Shown here: positions 25,101-33,043 of the stretch, piece by piece
How positions within the stretch are numbered: the first letter of the stretch is position 1
Layout: every line of letters begins with the position of its first letter
From: Sphingobacteriales bacterium
Lineage (GTDB): Bacteria; Bacteroidota; Bacteroidia; Chitinophagales; Chitinophagaceae
Length of the DNA stretch: 64,000 nucleotides
Assembly (NCBI GenBank): GCA_003963365.1
Contig: RXJG01000006.1
Location: 268,495 to 332,494 of the forward strand
Direction: 5' to 3'
Translations under genes and position numbers: made by a program
Notes under the pieces: generated by a model
Told to the model about the DNA's origin: nothing
Database searches by the model: none
Seen by the model: only the letters and a program-made list of their open reading frames with translations

Positions 25101-27248
25101 GAACTTAGCCCGGTAAGTTCCGGCAGTGGCATAAATATTATTTACCGGGTTACCATTCGCCTGCACACTGGTAGTACCATTTCCAAAATCCCAGCTCCAT
25201 TTTGTAATAATGGAACCATTGGCATTTGATTTATCTGTAAACGTAATGGCTTTACCAGCACAGTTAGGATTACTAATAATGAAAGCTGCGGTAGGTGGAT
25301 TGCTTACTTTAACGGTAGTACTTAACGTATCAGACAAACAACCTATATCTGTTAAAATAGCATAACGAACATTGTAAGTTCCGGCAGTGGCATATTTATG
25401 TTTGGGAGTTTTTACATAAGCATAGCTGCCATCGCCAAAATCCCAGAACCATTTAACAACAGGTCTTCCGTTTCCATTACTATTGTCACTGAAACCCAGT
25501 GAATCACTAACACAACCACTGTTGGTAACATTAATAGCAGCCACCGGCGGATCAAACACCTGCAAATCAAAATTAACTTCCTGTATTCCACTGCAACCTT
25601 CTGCCGTTGGATTATTCACCACCACTTTTACCGGGTAAGTTCCAATTACATTGTACTGGTAAGGGTTGGGCAGTTTATACAAATACAGCTGTTTATTATT
25701 AACGGTAAAGGTGGAATCAAAAACAGGTGCATTATTGGTTACGGTTGGATAATTAGGAATTGTCCAAACCATAGAGGTAGGTTGGTAGGGTAGCGTAACT
25801 GATAAATTAAAAGGAGAACCTTTACAGGCCGATGGACTTTTTACAGTAGCATACTGATTCTGCGAACTTATGTACTGATATAAATCTTTTACATTGGCCC
25901 CTGCATTATAACCATACGATTCTGCAAAACCATAACCGTAAGCAATCGCATTAAAGCCTGAATCTGCTCTCAAATTATGCTGACCGGCCCCCACCGGAAA
26001 CTGCGCATAGGAATACGTTGGATCACCCGGAAGTGATACAAAAGAACCCGCCTGCGAAGAACCATCCAGCGTAAAACTGCTGATGGCATCTGTTTTAATT
26101 ACCACATTAATATAATGCTCATTAATCTGGTAATTGGGCGTGGAGTTTAAGGTTACATTATCCACCGTTTGTTCAATAGCACTCAGGTAAATCATTTCCG
26201 GGTCACCATCACCTCCAGCCCCCAGCCCGGAATTAAACACCGCGTTATTACAATTACCACGGGTAGTAACATATTGAGCCACCATTATTGGCTTATCACT
26301 TTCAATAATGTTTGGTGCGTTACTTAAAAATTCATAATAAAATCCATTGATCAGCCCTGTTAAAATAATACCGTTTACCCTCACTATTGTGGAAGGATCG
26401 TTTACCGCTATCCTGAAATAGTTATTTTCCATTAATTTGGTAGGAACCGTTATGTATTTTTTGCCCCAGGCTGTGGAAGGGGAACATTGCTGTATTAAAT
26501 TATCGGCCGATTGATATGGACCGCCCCCGCAATCAATATATATTTTGCCTGAACCGGAAAAAACTGCTATACGTTTACACGCCGTGGTTCCATTGCTGAT
26601 GGACTGGATACGGGAGCCGGTAAGGTCTTTGTCGCTCATTACATTGTACACTTCACCTTTCATTAACAGGGTATCAAAAGGTATACCTGCTGCATGTCCG
26701 CCTAATGTGTTTTGCGAAGGGGTTATTTGTATTCGGGTACTGTCTTCCGTAGCCACCGCATAAAACCAGGAATAACTACCCGGTTCATTAGATAACTGGG
26801 TAAAATTGATGGAATAATATTCTCTCCCTAAAGTAGGTGTGGGAAATAGAATTCCTGCACCGGATACATTGGCATTGTATATATGTGCATAGGCTACAAT
26901 CGGCTGATCAGAGGTAATATGAATACCACGGTTAAACTTACCTTCTGCAGTAAGACGGGCATCATTAACCCCCGTTTTAGGAATAGGTACAGAAGTAACA
27001 ACGGTATTAGCCGGCACTACGCCTGTAGAAACCCAGCCCGTACCCGGTATTTCAATTTTATAATTGGCTGTTTGAGTAGAAGTAAGGTATAACACCAACT
27101 CCTGCCCATTGATTGGGCTGCCGGTTGTAAACCGTATATGGTTACCGTAAGCCACCCAAAAATCTTTTCCACGGTTGGAGATATCCTGTGCCTGCAGGTG
27201 TAAAATAATGGCAAGTCCTGACAAAAATGTTAGAATCCTTTTTCTCAT
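22131..27248 (-). CDS. Giant PKD-repeat surface protein with gliding-motility C-terminal domain
   Basis: About 1705 residues from the ATG at 27248; this start gives the signal peptide MRKRILTFLSGLAIILHLQ and is preferred over the 27362 codon, which overlaps wbqC-like. After the signal comes an IgGFc-binding-like N-terminal domain (about 25-450; DISNRGKDFWVAYGNH, ITSDQPIVAYAHIYN), then about ten PKD domains with W-x-W-x-FGDG cores separated by 80-100 residues, and finally a type B T9SS C-terminal domain (VIPNTFTPNGDGVND, VGTYYYVIDPKN). It should be secreted by the type IX system and anchored with the PorP/SprF protein of the next gene, perhaps as an adhesin. Confidence 0.92.
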   Translation of the reverse strand: MRKRILTFLSGLAIILHLQAQDISNRGKDFWVAYGNHIRFTTGSPINGQELVLYLTSTQTANYKIEIPGTGWVSTGVVPANTVVTSVPIPKTGVNDARLTAEGKFNRGIHITSDQPIVAYAHIYNANVSGAGILFPTPTLGREYYSINFTQLSNEPGSYSWFYAVATEDSTRIQITPSQNTLGGHAAGIPFDTLLMKGEVYNVMSDKDLTGSRIQSISNGTTACKRIAVFSGSGKIYIDCGGGPYQSADNLIQQCSPSTAWGKKYITVPTKLMENNYFRIAVNDPSTIVRVNGIILTGLINGFYYEFLSNAPNIIESDKPIMVAQYVTTRGNCNNAVFNSGLGAGGDGDPEMIYLSAIEQTVDNVTLNSTPNYQINEHYINVVIKTDAISSFTLDGSSQAGSFVSLPGDPTYSYAQFPVGAGQHNLRADSGFNAIAYGYGFAESYGYNAGANVKDLYQYISSQNQYATVKSPSACKGSPFNLSVTLPYQPTSMVWTIPNYPTVTNNAPVFDSTFTVNNKQLYLYKLPNPYQYNVIGTYPVKVVVNNPTAEGCSGIQEVNFDLQVFDPPVAAINVTNSGCVSDSLGFSDNSNGNGRPVVKWFWDFGDGSYAYVKTPKHKYATAGTYNVRYAILTDIGCLSDTLSTTVKVSNPPTAAFIISNPNCAGKAITFTDKSNANGSIITKWSWDFGNGTTSVQANGNPVNNIYATAGTYRAKFFVQTNTGCTSKTDSLDIKINYNPVVDFSVPAVVCLPAGAAQFNDLSTIGDGTQAQFAYAWDFGDPASGANNGAITKNPAHNFSTVGPYTIKLTVTSKDGCVTQNSKTLSNIYPQAKAGFTMPAEICLGNPVTFTDASTGNGRTITNWFWDFGDATNSTAQSPSHTFATANTFDVKLYVKTDVGCSSDTIIKKFIVNPLPVPNFTISNPACEKNSIIITDASQALAGNIVKWNWDLADGTKLNNTNNNPINHTYTNWGNYAIKLDIETNKGCKSTVLNKTIAIHPLPKAGFISPEVCLNDAYAIFKDSSKIADNSLLTYKWVLDDPAATVANPNIYTIQNPQHKYASIGYYTAQLYVTSKDGCVDSVKQAFTVNGDIPLANYIVANVNNLCSNDSVAIINTSTVNFGNITRVEVYWDWANNPALRDTDELPFSNKVYKHIYPNFQAPVSKTVQVRMLAFSGATCVNEIIKTVTLNASPKVQFSNIPGICLDASSYQIIQAKELAGLAGSFTYSGAGISSTGLFNPATAGMGVHTIKSLYITSVGCRDSATNTIEVWPRPTADFSVVNPTCETKAITFNDQSTANAGNLAQWNWTYSDGGSSTGKTTNHTFTAYGNYNVTLQVITDRTCTSVPVTKAVKVNPLPQVDFDLPKVCLPAGTAPFTDKSVIADGSQSQFTYLWNFGDLNVSGNNSNSSTAKNPTHNYSALGPYTVTSTVTSKDGCASTASKQLVDVFPQPLASFNAVTEVCVGKEIAFTDLSSGIVRDLNKWEWNFGDGAKSSAQNPPHTYKDAGVYTATLNVYTTEGCISNLASKQINIRPYPAISAGPDLFVLQDGEKTIQSSITASSPYGNITGYQWSPPTYLSATNILSPTIIHPNDDITYVLKVTGTGGCVSSDTVFVKVLKSLVIPNTFTPNGDGVNDKWEIQYLDSYPGCVVEIYNTVGQLLFRSVGYTNKWDGRYNGNPLPVGTYYYVIDPKNNRKPIAGYVTILR

Positions 27249-27354
27249 TGGCGGTGTAAGATGTTCAGGGTACAAAACTGAGCCTGTAAATTTAAATTTT
27301 GTATTTGGTAAATTATAATAATTGAGTAACGAATAGTTGCCGTTTAACAATATT

Positions 27355-27975
27355 TCAACCACCCGTTAGACGGGTAAAGCCCGGTTTCCCTTCGCATAAA
27401 AGAAGATCAAGTGCAGAAAGGTTGGGGTTGAAGCCATTCCTGCTTTCAAATACCTGAGTGTATTTGGGAAGCTCATTAGCATAATTCAGATAGTTTTTTG
27501 GATTGATATTATTCCTCCAATCCACCACCCCGGCCGGGTAATTTTCTACAAAAGAATCCGTGAGTCCAGTCTTTATTTGCTGACCCGATTGTTTGATGAG
27601 CCATTCCAGCCACTGCAAATTCCAGTCGAACAGAAACTCGTGTTTCTTTTCAAAAAGCGACTTTATGTCATCCATATACCATTCAAAAAATGGGGACTTA
27701 CGGTAAGCATCATGAATGCTGCGCCAGTGTATCAGCCGCCAGTTGTCCTTATAACTGATCCTCACATCCTTTATCATAGCCCTTTGGCTACGACCTTTTT
27801 CAAGGGGAACGGAGAGGGAGAGCAGCCCGTTTGGCCCGGCTAAGAGACACCGGTTACGAAAACTCATTTTTTGGTAATACTCATATTGCTCAATTTTTAC
27901 ATCTTCGCAGTTAAATAAAATTTTAAAGAAGTAAACACACGGTAAATAATGATTTTCAATAATTAACGACTTCAT
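27355..27975 (-). CDS. WbqC-family protein
   Basis: A 206-residue cytoplasmic protein with the WbqC start (IIENHYLPCVYFFKILF) and conserved FRNRCLLAGPNGLLSLSVPLEKGR, HWRSIHDAYRKSPFFEWY and LSALDLLLCEG. Members are found in O-antigen and other surface-polysaccharide loci; their reaction is not established. The 3' end lies about 105 bases before the start of the PKD protein gene, so joint transcription is likely. The upstream 290 bases are unusually A/T-rich. Confidence 0.85.
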   Translation of the reverse strand: MKSLIIENHYLPCVYFFKILFNCEDVKIEQYEYYQKMSFRNRCLLAGPNGLLSLSVPLEKGRSQRAMIKDVRISYKDNWRLIHWRSIHDAYRKSPFFEWYMDDIKSLFEKKHEFLFDWNLQWLEWLIKQSGQQIKTGLTDSFVENYPAGVVDWRNNINPKNYLNYANELPKYTQVFESRNGFNPNLSALDLLLCEGKPGFTRLTGG

Positions 27976-28268
27976 ATACTAATTACTTATCTCCATGGCC
28001 TCTATAGCAGTTAAAAGCGGCTATTTAGTCCAAAATACAGGCACAAAATTCAACTAATAAAGTTTCAATAACCAATATAATTTACTAATAAACAATAAAT
28101 TATTATATTATAAAATGCTAATTTTATTTGCCAGTATATTTTATCAAATTTCAAATAATCAACCCCTGCTATCCCAATTTTATTAGCTTAAAATATTTGC
28201 TAATATCCCACCTTTTTTGCTGAGTCAACAAAAATTGTTGCTAACATTGCTGCTCACCCTTTACGTAT
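27976..28268. other. A/T-rich intergenic stretch between divergent genes
   Basis: Very A/T-rich, with several runs of ATTTATTATAT type. It must contain the promoters of the WbqC gene (minus) and the lipoprotein gene (plus). No reading frame, RNA or clear heptamer array was seen. Confidence 0.5.
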
Positions 28269-28724
28269 ATGATTTTGAAAAATATTTTATTGATAACATC
28301 CCTCTCCTGCGCCATTGCTTTCAGCAGTTGTAAAAAAATGCAGGACCCGGAATACCGTGACATTAAAAACTTCCGGCTTACTAAATTGAACGCCGATGAA
28401 TCAACTGCCAAAATGGACGTAGTGTATTACAACCCCAACAACATGAATTTCCAGATACGATCCACGGACCTGGACATTTATATCAACAACAATTATGTAG
28501 GCCATACCAACCTCGATTCCGTTATACGGGTACCTAAACAAACAGAGTTTACCATACCTGTTTCTGCCAGGGTTAACACCCAAACTTTTTTCAGCAATGC
28601 CCTCTCCGCCCTGCTCATCAAAGAAGTGAACATCCGCATAACCGGAAGCATCAAAGCCGGCGCCTCAGGATTGTATAAAAGTTTTAAAGTAAACTATGAG
28701 GGGAAGCAGGCGATTAAGTTTTAG
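28269..28724 (+). CDS. LEA type 2-like lipoprotein
   Basis: A 151-residue protein with a lipoprotein signal: hydrophobic stretch then AFSSC with the lipidated cysteine at about residue 21. The mature part has the LEA type 2/WHy pattern: FRLTKLNADESTAKMDVVYYNPN, IYINNNYVGHTN, FTIPVSARVN. Such domains form a small beta sandwich found in bacterial surface lipoproteins and plant stress proteins. Probably attached to the outer membrane or inner periplasmic face. Function unknown. It forms the left limit of the accessory region. Confidence 0.78.
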   Translation: MILKNILLITSLSCAIAFSSCKKMQDPEYRDIKNFRLTKLNADESTAKMDVVYYNPNNMNFQIRSTDLDIYINNNYVGHTNLDSVIRVPKQTEFTIPVSARVNTQTFFSNALSALLIKEVNIRITGSIKAGASGLYKSFKVNYEGKQAIKF

Positions 28725-28889
28725 GGGGAGTGGAGAGAGAATAATGGATAAACTGATGCTGATAAATTCAGACATCTACAAGTTTGGAAAAACCTTTCAT
28801 GTCGTATATTTATGTGCTATCCACAATTTTATGACAGCGCTCATAAATCAAAAAGCATTGTAAAATATTTGTAATTTAATTTGTAAAAT

Positions 28890-29201
28890 ATGTGGAGCAA
28901 AATAACATCGGCAAATGAAATAAAAAGTTTAACCCAGAATACCATTTTAATAAAATATCCGATTAATGGGACTATTTCGGATTCATTTGATGATGCAAAT
29001 ACCGAAAACACTTTGATTCGAATCATTAAAAAAATTGACGAGGAGATAAATGAAGTCGTTTTATCAGTTTTAGCAGAAAAAGGTGAGCTTCAAAATATTT
29101 TTTTAGGATTGGATAGTTTAGTCTTTTCCGACATTAAGAAACCTATAGATTCACTAATAAACGACAAAGTTTGGTGGGTATTTATCAATAATAAGAAATA
29201 A
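28890..29201 (+). CDS. Small hypothetical protein
   Basis: A 103-residue protein without signal peptide or membrane helix. Predicted mixed alpha/beta: ILIKYPINGTISD strand, then helices with LIRIIKKIDEEINEVVLSVLAEKG. No family recognised. The gene is clearly more A/T-rich than the core genes and lies 19 bases before the trypsin-like protease gene, so the two are likely one transcript. The start codon is the only ATG near the left end of the frame. Confidence 0.6.
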   Translation: MWSKITSANEIKSLTQNTILIKYPINGTISDSFDDANTENTLIRIIKKIDEEINEVVLSVLAEKGELQNIFLGLDSLVFSDIKKPIDSLINDKVWWVFINNKK

Positions 29202-29220
29202 AAATTTTATACATCCCATA

Positions 29221-30798
29221 ATGAAGCCTCTTTTATTAACCTTAATAGTATCAATTACTTTTCTCTTAAATATTAGTGGACAGGCATATAATTCTAAAGG
29301 GAATTGTAATGAAATAAGGTTTTTACCAAAATCCTCAAAACCTGACTTTGCAAACTATATAAAAGGCGTCAAAAATGTTGTGATTACATGGGATGCTAAG
29401 GTATTGAGATATTTGCCAATACAAAATGCCCTTTATAGTTATTTAAAAAAATTAGGATTTGAAAACATTATTGCAAAAAAAGATTGGACAGATTACATTG
29501 ATCTTTTGGGAAATAATTTATGTGAAACGGTATATGTAAATATTGATTTTGAATACGCTGAAACGACAAACCAATCTAATACAATTCATTACGATGAAGA
29601 TTATATCGATAACATTTCTATTTCCTTTCTGAGCTGCAACGGCGATTTTTGGTCTTACAGCAGTAATCAAAAAGTTAATGCACGCAGAGGGGATAATTTA
29701 GAAATTGGAATATACAATGCTTTTGTTGATGCGTATAATAGGACAAAAGGGGACTTTAATAGTTATTATACACTTAAACAAGATGCATATCAAACTTGCT
29801 GGACTGAATCAATATTAAAAGCATCATATTTGAAAAATTTAAATTCAGAAATTGAAGGCATATATGAGGCAACTTCTAAGATAGGAAATAGATATAGATT
29901 GGCAGCAAAACTTATTGATGACAAAATTTATCTGCTATATCTCGGTGGCGCAGGTGTGAACAAAGATAACTGGAAAGAAGGTGAAATTAAAGCGGAACTT
30001 GAGCCGACTTCTACTTCTTTTTTGTATAAAGCCAAATGGTACAATGCAGACAAAAGTGTGGATGATGATGATTATATAAGTTTTGAATCAGGACTATTCA
30101 CCTTACTAAGCCAAGATGGAAAGGACACTTACATTAAAATGTTTCCCTCATTTAAAGACTCAAAGAATAATATCGCTTCGGCATCAGGTACAGGATTCGC
30201 AATTTCATCAAAAGGGTATATAGTTACCAATTATCATGTTACACAATCATCAAACAAAATAAAAATTCGTGGTATTAATGGAGACTTTTCAAAATCATAT
30301 AATGCAAGAGTTGTTCTAGAAGATAAAAATAATGATTTATCAATAATAAAAATTGAAGACTCCAGATTTAATTCGTTAGGTGAAATTCCTTTCACAATAG
30401 CAAATAGAGCATCGGATGTGGGTACATCTATATTTGTCTTAGGATATCCTTTATTAAATGCAATGGGAGATGAAATAAAATTAACTAATGGAATTATCAG
30501 TTCTAAATCAGGCTATAAAGGAGATGTTACAACCTATCAGATTTCTGCTCCAATACAGCCAGGTAATAGTGGTGGTCCGTTATTTGACAATAAAGGAAAT
30601 CTTATAGGTATAGTCAATGCAAAATTGAAAGGTGCTGAAAATGCATCATATGCAATAAAATCTCTTTATTTATTAAACCTAATAGATATAATTCCTAATC
30701 TTCCAAATCTCCAAACACAAAATTTTATTAGCGATAAAAACTTGGTAGAGCAAGTAAAGATCCTTAAAAAATTTATTTATATTATAGAAGTTAATTAG
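29221..30798 (+). CDS. Exported trypsin-like serine protease with unknown N-terminal region
   Basis: A 525-residue protein with a signal peptide (residues 1-20, ending SGQA). The C-terminal third is a trypsin/DegP-type peptidase: GTGFAISSKGYIVTNYHV with His339, NNDLSIIKI with Asp372, and GNSGGP with Ser450, so the triad is complete. No PDZ domain follows. The first 320 residues have no match that I recognise and are beta-rich; their LGGAGVNKDNWKEGEIKAEL stretch repeats a pattern used in Bacteroidota C-terminal beta domains. A/T-rich codon use, like its two neighbours, suggests horizontal transfer. Cellular target unknown. Confidence 0.83.
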   Translation: MKPLLLTLIVSITFLLNISGQAYNSKGNCNEIRFLPKSSKPDFANYIKGVKNVVITWDAKVLRYLPIQNALYSYLKKLGFENIIAKKDWTDYIDLLGNNLCETVYVNIDFEYAETTNQSNTIHYDEDYIDNISISFLSCNGDFWSYSSNQKVNARRGDNLEIGIYNAFVDAYNRTKGDFNSYYTLKQDAYQTCWTESILKASYLKNLNSEIEGIYEATSKIGNRYRLAAKLIDDKIYLLYLGGAGVNKDNWKEGEIKAELEPTSTSFLYKAKWYNADKSVDDDDYISFESGLFTLLSQDGKDTYIKMFPSFKDSKNNIASASGTGFAISSKGYIVTNYHVTQSSNKIKIRGINGDFSKSYNARVVLEDKNNDLSIIKIEDSRFNSLGEIPFTIANRASDVGTSIFVLGYPLLNAMGDEIKLTNGIISSKSGYKGDVTTYQISAPIQPGNSGGPLFDNKGNLIGIVNAKLKGAENASYAIKSLYLLNLIDIIPNLPNLQTQNFISDKNLVEQVKILKKFIYIIEVN

Positions 30799-30807
30799 AA
30801 TATTAGT

Positions 30808-31317
30808 ATGGAACTCAAATCAGATATAGATGAATATTTTTATTCGAAAGAGTGGGATATTATTTTGAATTCTTTACTTACTTTTTTACCTCCTAATCTT
30901 TCATTTAACCTATATAAGATAAGTCAAGAAGTAAACATAAATTATGAAGATATTATGGTAGATGGTATTTCAAAAGTTGAAAAAACTTATACAGATATAA
31001 CAAACTATTTAATTTATAACGACTTTGTAAAGTTACATCATTTTCCAAATGTTACTTTCACTGACAAAGGACGAAGGCTTTTAGAATGTGGTAGCTATAA
31101 AGGATTTGCTCATGCTGAACAACTTCGTCAAAAAGCTGAAAAAAGAGACCTTTGGGTTAAGAAAAATTGGTTTTGGGTAGAATTTTTAAAAGTTATTATT
31201 ACTATTATCGTAGGTGCATTGCTGACTTTGGTTATACAATATTTTACAAATAATAATGGTTCAAAACAAAAAACAAACTATCAAAGCTTAAAACATGATA
31301 CAACACAAATAAAATAA
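30808..31317 (+). CDS. Winged-helix-like protein with C-terminal membrane helix
   Basis: A 169-residue protein. Residues 50-95 (DITNYLIYNDFVKLHHFPNV then TFTDKGRRLLECGSY) look like a winged-helix core with its wing. After a charged helix (QLRQKAEKRDLWVKKNW) comes a single transmembrane helix (about 128-148) and a short polar tail. Architecture suggests a membrane-tethered regulator or adaptor rather than an enzyme. It begins 9 bases after the protease gene and shares its A/T-rich composition. No family recognised. Confidence 0.6.
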   Translation: MELKSDIDEYFYSKEWDIILNSLLTFLPPNLSFNLYKISQEVNINYEDIMVDGISKVEKTYTDITNYLIYNDFVKLHHFPNVTFTDKGRRLLECGSYKGFAHAEQLRQKAEKRDLWVKKNWFWVEFLKVIITIIVGALLTLVIQYFTNNNGSKQKTNYQSLKHDTTQIK

Positions 31318-31437
31318 ACACCAATCCACAAAATAGCATTTTCCTTATTTGTTAGTATTACTATCCACTTATGTAATCCAGTCCTTGCTTTTTGGCGCAG
31401 ACACCTGCTAGTAGGAAAATAGTTTATATTCCCTCTC

Positions 31438-31695
31438 CTACTTCCCCCTCATCCTCCTAATCATCTCCTCCACCTCACTCTCCAAAAAATAAATTCTTCC
31501 ACCAATACGTATGGGCTGTAGTATTCCCTGCCTCACCCAGTTATGCGCCGTGCGGGAGGTAATTTTAAACAGTTGTAAAATGTCCTGCATATCTAATAAA
31601 CGTCCAAGCGGTTTGTCAGCCGCATCATTGGGTTGGCCACCCCCGCCATCATCCAAAGCAGGAGAATAGCAGATTAGCTTTAATGATAAGTGCAT
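31438..31695 (-). CDS. Excisionase-type helix-turn-helix protein
   Basis: An 85-residue protein. The last 50 residues form a MerR/excisionase-like HTH: LLDMQDILQLFKITSRTAHNWVRQGILQPIRIGGRIYFLESEVEEMIRRM is the family's helix-turn-helix plus wing (HTH_17). Such proteins accompany integrases and mobile elements in Bacteroidota or act as small repressors. The first 30 residues are low-complexity and may be non-native; internal GTG or ATG starts near MQDIL are possible. No integrase is in the window. Stands next to a nested inverted repeat at 31.95-32.03 kb. Confidence 0.75.
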   Translation of the reverse strand: MHLSLKLICYSPALDDGGGGQPNDAADKPLGRLLDMQDILQLFKITSRTAHNWVRQGILQPIRIGGRIYFLESEVEEMIRRMRGK

Positions 31696-31806
31696 ACTGT
31701 CGTCGGTTAAATAATTATAAACAAATATCCGCAGTAAGTTAACCCATCTGCCCCAACTAAAAAATACCTCAAACTGGTAATTCTGGTTACTGATTTTAAT
31801 AGCAAT

Positions 31807-31901
31807 AAAAAATGAATAGTAAACAGCAATAAATGAAAATAAAGCAACCAGTCATTCTTCATTATTAATTATTAATTTTTAATTATTCATTATTAATTCC
31901 C
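31807..31901. repeat. A/T-type heptamer array
   Basis: From 31860 the words CATTATT, AATTATT, AATTTTT, AATTATT, CATTATT, AATTCCC run in register. The preceding bases (AATGAATAGTAAACAGC and on) are the approximate complement, so the locus can fold back. Confidence 0.75.
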
Positions 31902-31947
31902 TCCCCCCTCTTTCCTGCCATCTTATTACCATCTGCGTATCATTTAC

Positions 31948-32035
31948 CTGTTTTCTTCGGTTTCGCTTCGGTTGCCACCGAAGGAGACAGGGAGCAAACA
32001 GGAACCAGCACCGAAGAACAACCGAAGAAAAGGCT
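31948..32035. repeat. Nested inverted repeats upstream of DUF6266 gene
   Basis: A perfect 7-bp hairpin CTTCGGT / ACCGAAG (31966-31972 with 31977-31983) is enclosed by outer copies: TTTTCTTCGGTT (31951-31962) pairs with AACCGAAGAAAA (32020-32031). The motif CCGAAG/CTTCGG appears five times within 85 bases. Possible binding site for the HTH protein encoded to the left, or an mRNA structure. Confidence 0.6.
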
Positions 32036-32290
32036 GTTTTAACCCCCTCCGTAAAAGGTGATTTAACTTAACCATAGTAACATAAACCCACTATTGTTAG
32101 GTACAACCACCGAAAAAGAAAACTCAATGAAAAGAAAGGAAATATTATGAAAACGAAGACAAGCTTTTACTATAAAAAAATAAATTGATTACATAGATAG
32201 TTTATAAATATGCCGCTGCTGCTATACATGCTAGCTTAGTTAGCAGTGGTGGAGTTAACCCAATTTCCTAACCCCATAAAAACAATTACT
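32036..32290. other. Leader region of the DUF6266 gene
   Basis: No gene is seen. It is A/T-rich with scattered AAAGAAA runs and would hold the promoter of the DUF6266 gene. A frame open from 32246 adds 15 residues before the preferred ATG. Confidence 0.4.
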
Positions 32291-32929
32291 ATGGGAAAGA
32301 TTAACAAAGGTATCCTTGGCCCGGTAAGTGGCACTGTAGGTACCGTCATTGGCGGAAGCTGGAAAGGCATCAGCTACCTCAGGAGTCAGCCTACCTCCCG
32401 CCGCACTAGTTTTTCGCAGGCTCAGCTGGAGCAACAGGCTAAGTTTGCATTAGTCATCCGTTTTCTGCAGAGCATGACAGCCCTGATCTCCGTAACCTTC
32501 CGTGACTATGCGGTAGAGATGAGCGGTTTTAACAACGCTATGCGTTATACCCTCATCAATGCTGTTACGGGAGTTTACCCCAATTTCGACATTGCGTATA
32601 ACCTAGCATTGGTAAGCCGTGGTGATTTGCCCGGTGCACAAAATCCACTGGCTGCCAGCAGTGCCGCCGGAGTAATTACCTGGCAATGGCAGGATAACAG
32701 TGGCATGGGCCGTGCCCTGCCAACGGACAAAAGCATACTGGTAGCTTACTGTCCCAGCCGCAACCAGTGTATTTACACGGTACAGGGTGCTGCCCGTAAT
32801 ACAGGAACTGATGCGTTGCAAGTAGCTGCCTTCAGCGGATTACAGGTGCAAACATTCATCGGCTTCATCAGCGATGATGGTAAACTGGTTGCCAGCAGTA
32901 TTTATACAGGCCAGCTTACAGTAGAATAG
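32291..32929 (+). CDS. DUF6266 family protein
   Basis: Start chosen at MGKINKGILGPVSGTVGTVIG, the conserved N terminus of the family, rather than an upstream codon at 32246. The 212-residue protein has a glycine-rich start, SWKGISYLRSQP, a middle helix region (FALVIRFLQSMTALISVTF) and a beta-rich C-terminal half. DUF6266 is a family common in Bacteroidota and often near mobile or phage-like genes; its function is unknown to me. More G/C-rich than the trio to the left. Followed by a strong terminator. Confidence 0.8.
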   Translation: MGKINKGILGPVSGTVGTVIGGSWKGISYLRSQPTSRRTSFSQAQLEQQAKFALVIRFLQSMTALISVTFRDYAVEMSGFNNAMRYTLINAVTGVYPNFDIAYNLALVSRGDLPGAQNPLAASSAAGVITWQWQDNSGMGRALPTDKSILVAYCPSRNQCIYTVQGAARNTGTDALQVAAFSGLQVQTFIGFISDDGKLVASSIYTGQLTVE

Positions 32930-32955
32930 TATTTTCGGGGCTAATGGTGTTGCTT

Positions 32956-32986
32956 AAGGCCACTCTGCGGGGTGGCCTTTGTTTTT
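32956..32986 (+). terminator. Intrinsic terminator after the DUF6266 gene
   Basis: AAGGCCAC (32956-32963) pairs with GTGGCCTT (32972-32979) around a 8-base loop, then TGTTTTT. It also faces the end of the convergent SprB-repeat gene. Confidence 0.85.
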
Positions 32987-33043
32987 AGCGGGTTTTATAG
33001 TATATAATTCAGTGTGGCCACCGCAAGTTCATTTGTTTAGTAA

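Noticed and set aside
22178-27214. Many frames of 60-90 codons antisense to the PKD giant
   Set aside because: Antisense shadows of the repetitive coding sequence with no start context or protein pattern.
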